Source of the DNA: an uncultured Coriobacteriales bacterium
GTDB lineage: Bacteria > Actinomycetota > Coriobacteriia > Coriobacteriales > UMGS124
Length of the DNA stretch: 7,952 bases
Direction: 5' to 3'
Assembly: GCA_934662525.1 (NCBI GenBank)
Contig: CAKUKJ010000089.1
Span: forward strand, 1-7,952
The position numbers were made by a program, and so were the translations under genes. The notes under the pieces were generated by a model, which made no database searches, was not told the origin of the DNA, and was given only the letters and a program-made list of their open reading frames with translations. Positions within the stretch are counted from its first letter, which is position 1. Each line of letters starts with the position of its first letter. This document shows, in pieces, positions 5,583-7,952 of the stretch.

Positions 5583-7115
5583 CTACTCGCGCGCCTCGGC
5601 GGCAGCGGCGGACTCGCCGGCGATGTGGCCCCACACGAGGCCGCCGGTGAGCGAGGTGCCCGAGCCGGGATAGTACAGGCCGTACCAGCCGCCCGAGTTC
5701 ATGCCGCCGGCGTACAGGCCGGGGATGACCTCGCCGTTGTTGTCGATGACCTCGGCCTTCGTGTCGATGAGCAGGCCGCCGAGCGACCCCAGGTTGGCCG
5801 AGATGTTGAGGTTGGCGTAGTACGGGGGCTTGTCGAGCTTGATGAGTTGGGTGTCGCGGCCGAACTCGAGGTCCTCGCCGGACTCCTCGATGTTCTTGTT
5901 CCACAGGTCGATCGTGCTCTGCAGGTTGGAGGCGGGCACGCCGATCTGCTCGGCCAGCTCCTCGATGGTGTCGGCGCCGAAGATGGTGCCCGCGTCCACA
6001 GCGCCCTGCGGATCGTCGACCCAGGGGGTGAGCCCCTGCTCGATGGCGTTCTGGTCGAAGATCATGTACGTGTTGCCGCCGAGCTGGGTCTCCTGCTGGA
6101 AGATGGCGCGGTACGTGTAGGCGTAGGTGGCGTCCTCGCACACGAAGCGCTTGCCCTTGCAGTTGACGAAGATGCAGGGGATCTGCGGGGTGGCGTTGGT
6201 GGTTGCGTTGCCGGTGGCCATGTCGTAGTCGATGGTGCCGCCCACGCTGGCGAGCTGGGCGTTCACGGCCAGGCCCATGCGGATGCCGTCGCCGTTGGCA
6301 AGCGGGGAGATGTAGCTCATCTGCGTGGTAAGGTCCCAGTACTGCTGCTGGTTGAAGCTCTTGCAGAGGTCCTCGGCGCGGTCGATGCCGCCCAGCGCCA
6401 TGACGACGCCCTTGGACGCCTTGATGGCGAGCTCGGCCCCGTCGCGCTCTACGATGGCGCCCATGACACCCTTGCCCTCGGTGAAGACGAGGCGCTTTGC
6501 CGTCGTGTTGTACTCGAACGTGGCGCCCAGGCGCTCGGCCTCGGCCGTCTCGGCGTCGGTGAGCACGCCGCCCTGGCCACCCGCGCCGCCGCCCTCGTAC
6601 ACGTGGATGCGGTCGGCATGCAGGCCCTCGGTGACGTAGGGCACATGGCAGTTGCCATAGACGCTCACCCAGTTGATGCCGATGGTCGAAAGCCATTCGA
6701 CAAGCTCGGGGGCGCGGCTGCACATCGTGGTGATGAGGTCCTCGTGGCCGATGCCCTCGGACTGCTCGATGTAGCACTGGGCGTGCTTGTCGGGCGTGTC
6801 GTCCTGGAAATCGGTGAACTCCTTCTGCCACTCGGTGCCGGCCGCCTGGATGACGCCGCCCGACAGGGCCGTGGTGCCGCCGGACTTCTCGTCGGCGTCG
6901 ACGACGATGACCTTCGCCCCCGCCTCGGCTGCGGCGCATGCAGCCGACAAGCCCGTGCCGCCGGCACCCAGGATGAGCACGTCGCACTCCTCGTCCCAGG
7001 TCTCGGGCTCCTCGGCGGCCTTGGCCGAGCCGATGAGGCTGCCCGAGGCGGCGACGGCTGCACCGGCTGCGGCGCAAGCGCCGGCAACGAAGTTCCTACG
7101 GGTCATTTCAGACAT
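5583..7115 (-). CDS. Tat-exported FAD-dependent oxidoreductase, fumarate reductase/3-ketosteroid dehydrogenase-like (second paralogue)
   Basis: This 510-residue protein starts with a Tat signal (TRRNFVAG, residues 5-12; probable cleavage at AKA-A after residue 33). VLILGAGGTG (46-55) binds the FAD ADP moiety. Then come GVIQAAGT (87-94), DDTPDKHA (105-112), a Gly-rich loop EGGGAGGQGG (174-183) absent from its paralogue, GKRFVCE (321-327) with Y331 and R336, NLGSLGGLLID (441-451) and GLYYPGSG (479-486). There is no heme or FMN domain, and the active-site arginine of fumarate reductases is replaced by YYPGSG. It is probably an extracytoplasmic reductase or dehydrogenase of an unknown organic substrate, needing a separate quinol- or cytochrome-linked partner. 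The ATG at 7113-7115 is preceded by AAAGGGGG (7123-7130), 7 nt away; another ATG 30 nt upstream has no good site and would displace the Tat motif. No clear terminator follows the stop before the regulator gene. Confidence 0.88.
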   Translation of the reverse strand: MSEMTRRNFVAGACAAAGAAVAASGSLIGSAKAAEEPETWDEECDVLILGAGGTGLSAACAAAEAGAKVIVVDADEKSGGTTALSGGVIQAAGTEWQKEFTDFQDDTPDKHAQCYIEQSEGIGHEDLITTMCSRAPELVEWLSTIGINWVSVYGNCHVPYVTEGLHADRIHVYEGGGAGGQGGVLTDAETAEAERLGATFEYNTTAKRLVFTEGKGVMGAIVERDGAELAIKASKGVVMALGGIDRAEDLCKSFNQQQYWDLTTQMSYISPLANGDGIRMGLAVNAQLASVGGTIDYDMATGNATTNATPQIPCIFVNCKGKRFVCEDATYAYTYRAIFQQETQLGGNTYMIFDQNAIEQGLTPWVDDPQGAVDAGTIFGADTIEELAEQIGVPASNLQSTIDLWNKNIEESGEDLEFGRDTQLIKLDKPPYYANLNISANLGSLGGLLIDTKAEVIDNNGEVIPGLYAGGMNSGGWYGLYYPGSGTSLTGGLVWGHIAGESAAAAEARE

Positions 7116-7256
7116 GGCAAATCCCCCTTTTGATGGAGCGGACATGTTCGCGCGGGTCTGGCGGCGGCTGCGTTTTGGCGCGTCCCCGTCGCCTGCGCTT
7201 CATTGCCGAGTCTGCCAACGTGATGGCCCCTTGGGAATCCCACGCACGAAAAAGCA

Positions 7257-7280
7257 GCCTACCACCTTGCGTGGTATGGC
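7257..7280. promoter_or_regulatory. Shared 24-bp box, copy 2 (GCCATACCACGC-N3-GTGGTAGGC)
   Basis: Read on the minus strand the central three bases are AAG; all other positions equal copy 1 at 3733-3756. The palindromic core TACCAC-N5-GTGGTA spans 7260-7276. It lies in the 216-bp gap between the ndpA-like gene and the flavoprotein gene at 5583-7115, centred about 154 nt before that ATG. Relative to its gene it points the opposite way from copy 1, which matters little for a near-palindrome. I see no clear -10 element downstream of this copy. Confidence 0.75.
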
Positions 7281-7316
7281 CGCTGAGCTGGGTGTTTGGC
7301 TGAGAGCTGGGCGGGT

Positions 7317-7331
7317 GGCCGCCTGGCGGCC
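7317..7331. terminator. Palindrome directly after the ndpA-like stop codon, weak terminator candidate
   Basis: GGCCGCC (7317-7323) and GGCGGCC (7325-7331) flank a single base, which allows a short GC-rich hairpin immediately 3' of the TAG at 7332-7334 (minus strand). No T-run follows, so intrinsic termination would be poor. It could be a chance palindrome in GC-rich DNA. Confidence 0.25.
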
Positions 7332-7952
7332 CTACCTGTTCTCGATGTGCCCGATGTTCTTGAGCTCGATGGACATGGAGCCGTCGGACTGGGTCACGAA
7401 CTCGATGAAGTCGGGGTTGGTGCTGTACTCGGAGGGGAACGTGATCTCGATTCCCGTGTCGGTGCGGATGCGGTGGCTGCGGTTGGCGGCGTGGGCCACG
7501 CTCTTCTTCACGTGCACGCGCTCGGGCAGCTCCTCGTCGCGGGCGAGCTCCTCATAGCGCTCGCGCATCTGCGGTGCGTCCTCGAACACGTCCTCGCCGA
7601 GCTCCCATGGCGGCAGGAAGTCGTCCTCGTCGGCCCTCTCCTGCATGGCGGCCTTTGCGCGCGACACGGCCGTGGCGGCGTTGGCGCCGTACTCGTTGGC
7701 AACGTCCTCCACGATGCGCGTCACCGTCTGCATGACCTCCTTGGTGGAGGCGGCGCTGGTGCATTGCAGGAGCCCCTCGGGCAGCAGCATACACGAGCTG
7801 CCTGCGATGACGCGCTCCTTGTCGTGAAAGTCCACCGAGAAGTCGCTCGTCTTCACAAAGGCGTAGGAGTCTATCTTCTGCGTGGGGTTGGGCAGCGTTG
7901 CGTCGTGCCGAGCGACCTCACACACGGGCTGGCCGTCGACGTGGTGCACGTC
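7332..7952 (-). CDS. Nucleoid-associated protein, NdpA/YejK family (PF04245-type), 5'-truncated by the window edge
   Basis: The frame is open to the right edge, giving the C-terminal 206 residues of a larger protein (family members are about 330-350 residues). Features I recognise from the Gram-positive branch are QKIDSYAF near the start, the conserved ELGEDVFED segment in the middle, and the near-terminal RIRTDTGIEITFPSEY followed by DFIEFV and DGSMSIELKNIG. Family members bind the nucleoid (YejK in E. coli); their precise role is not well defined, and some occur on mobile or defence-rich DNA. The protein ends with a TAG at 7332-7334. The true start is outside the window, so an internal GTG at 7947-7949 should not be taken as the start. 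It runs in the same direction as the flavoprotein gene at 5583-7115 but is separated by 216 bp holding a likely operator, so it is probably a separate unit. Confidence 0.72.
   Translation of the reverse strand, partial: DVHHVDGQPVCEVARHDATLPNPTQKIDSYAFVKTSDFSVDFHDKERVIAGSSCMLLPEGLLQCTSAASTKEVMQTVTRIVEDVANEYGANAATAVSRAKAAMQERADEDDFLPPWELGEDVFEDAPQMRERYEELARDEELPERVHVKKSVAHAANRSHRIRTDTGIEITFPSEYSTNPDFIEFVTQSDGSMSIELKNIGHIENR

Noticed and set aside
5583..7115. Lipoprotein reading of the second flavoprotein (Cys14 in the signal region)
   Set aside because: The residues before Cys14 (AGA) do not form a lipobox; a normal AKA-A cleavage site follows later.
2063..7115. Calling either flavoprotein a fumarate reductase or succinate dehydrogenase subunit
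   Set aside because: The active-site His/Arg pattern is absent and YYPGxG is present; no SdhB/FrdB-like iron-sulfur or membrane-anchor subunit is encoded nearby.
5556..7133. Long plus-strand open frame opposite the second flavoprotein gene
   Set aside because: It is another GC-driven antisense frame, rich in Ala, Gly, Val and Asp, without a recognisable family.

Overview
The window is GC-rich, densely coded DNA that looks like a member of the Coriobacteriia, most likely an Eggerthellaceae-type gut or rumen anaerobe. The basis is family content: Tat-exported, FAD-only 'fumarate reductase-like' flavoproteins next to a 12-TM LuxR-type regulator are a hallmark of that group. This taxonomic call is an inference, because no rRNA or housekeeping marker is present.

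Left part (1-1899, + strand). An AT-richer stretch (1-456) has no convincing intact gene. It contains a period-23 TTTTCGAG repeat, a protein-like minus-strand remnant, and a promoter whose -10 lies inside an 18-bp inverted repeat. It leads into a 471-residue ATPase of the ATPase_2/DUF234 type (P-loop NTPase plus a PD-(D/E)XK-like C-terminus). A GC-rich, probably bidirectional terminator (1992-2034) separates it from everything to the right.

Central part (2063-7115, all - strand). Read in the direction of transcription there are three genes: a Tat-secreted FAD flavoprotein (5583-7115), a 12-TM LuxR-family regulator (3767-5317), and a second, paralogous Tat-secreted flavoprotein (2063-3589). 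Neither flavoprotein has a heme or FMN domain. Both lack the active-site arginine and histidine pattern of true fumarate reductases and instead carry a C-terminal YYPGxG motif like that of 3-ketosteroid dehydrogenases. The likely role is extracytoplasmic reduction (or desaturation) of small organic molecules, possibly as terminal electron acceptors. The substrates cannot be read from sequence.

The strongest unexpected signal is a 24-bp, near-palindromic box, GCCATACCACGC-N3-GTGGTAGGC. It occurs once upstream of each flavoprotein gene (3733-3756 and 7257-7280). The copies match at every position outside the central three bases, and each is centred about 154-156 nt from its start codon. No copy precedes the regulator gene. 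The simplest model is that the membrane LuxR protein encoded between the two flavoproteins binds this box and co-regulates them as a split regulon. The regulator gene has a different inverted repeat of its own overlapping its candidate -10.

Right edge (7332-7952, - strand). The C-terminal portion of a nucleoid-associated protein of the NdpA/YejK family, whose N-terminus lies outside the window.
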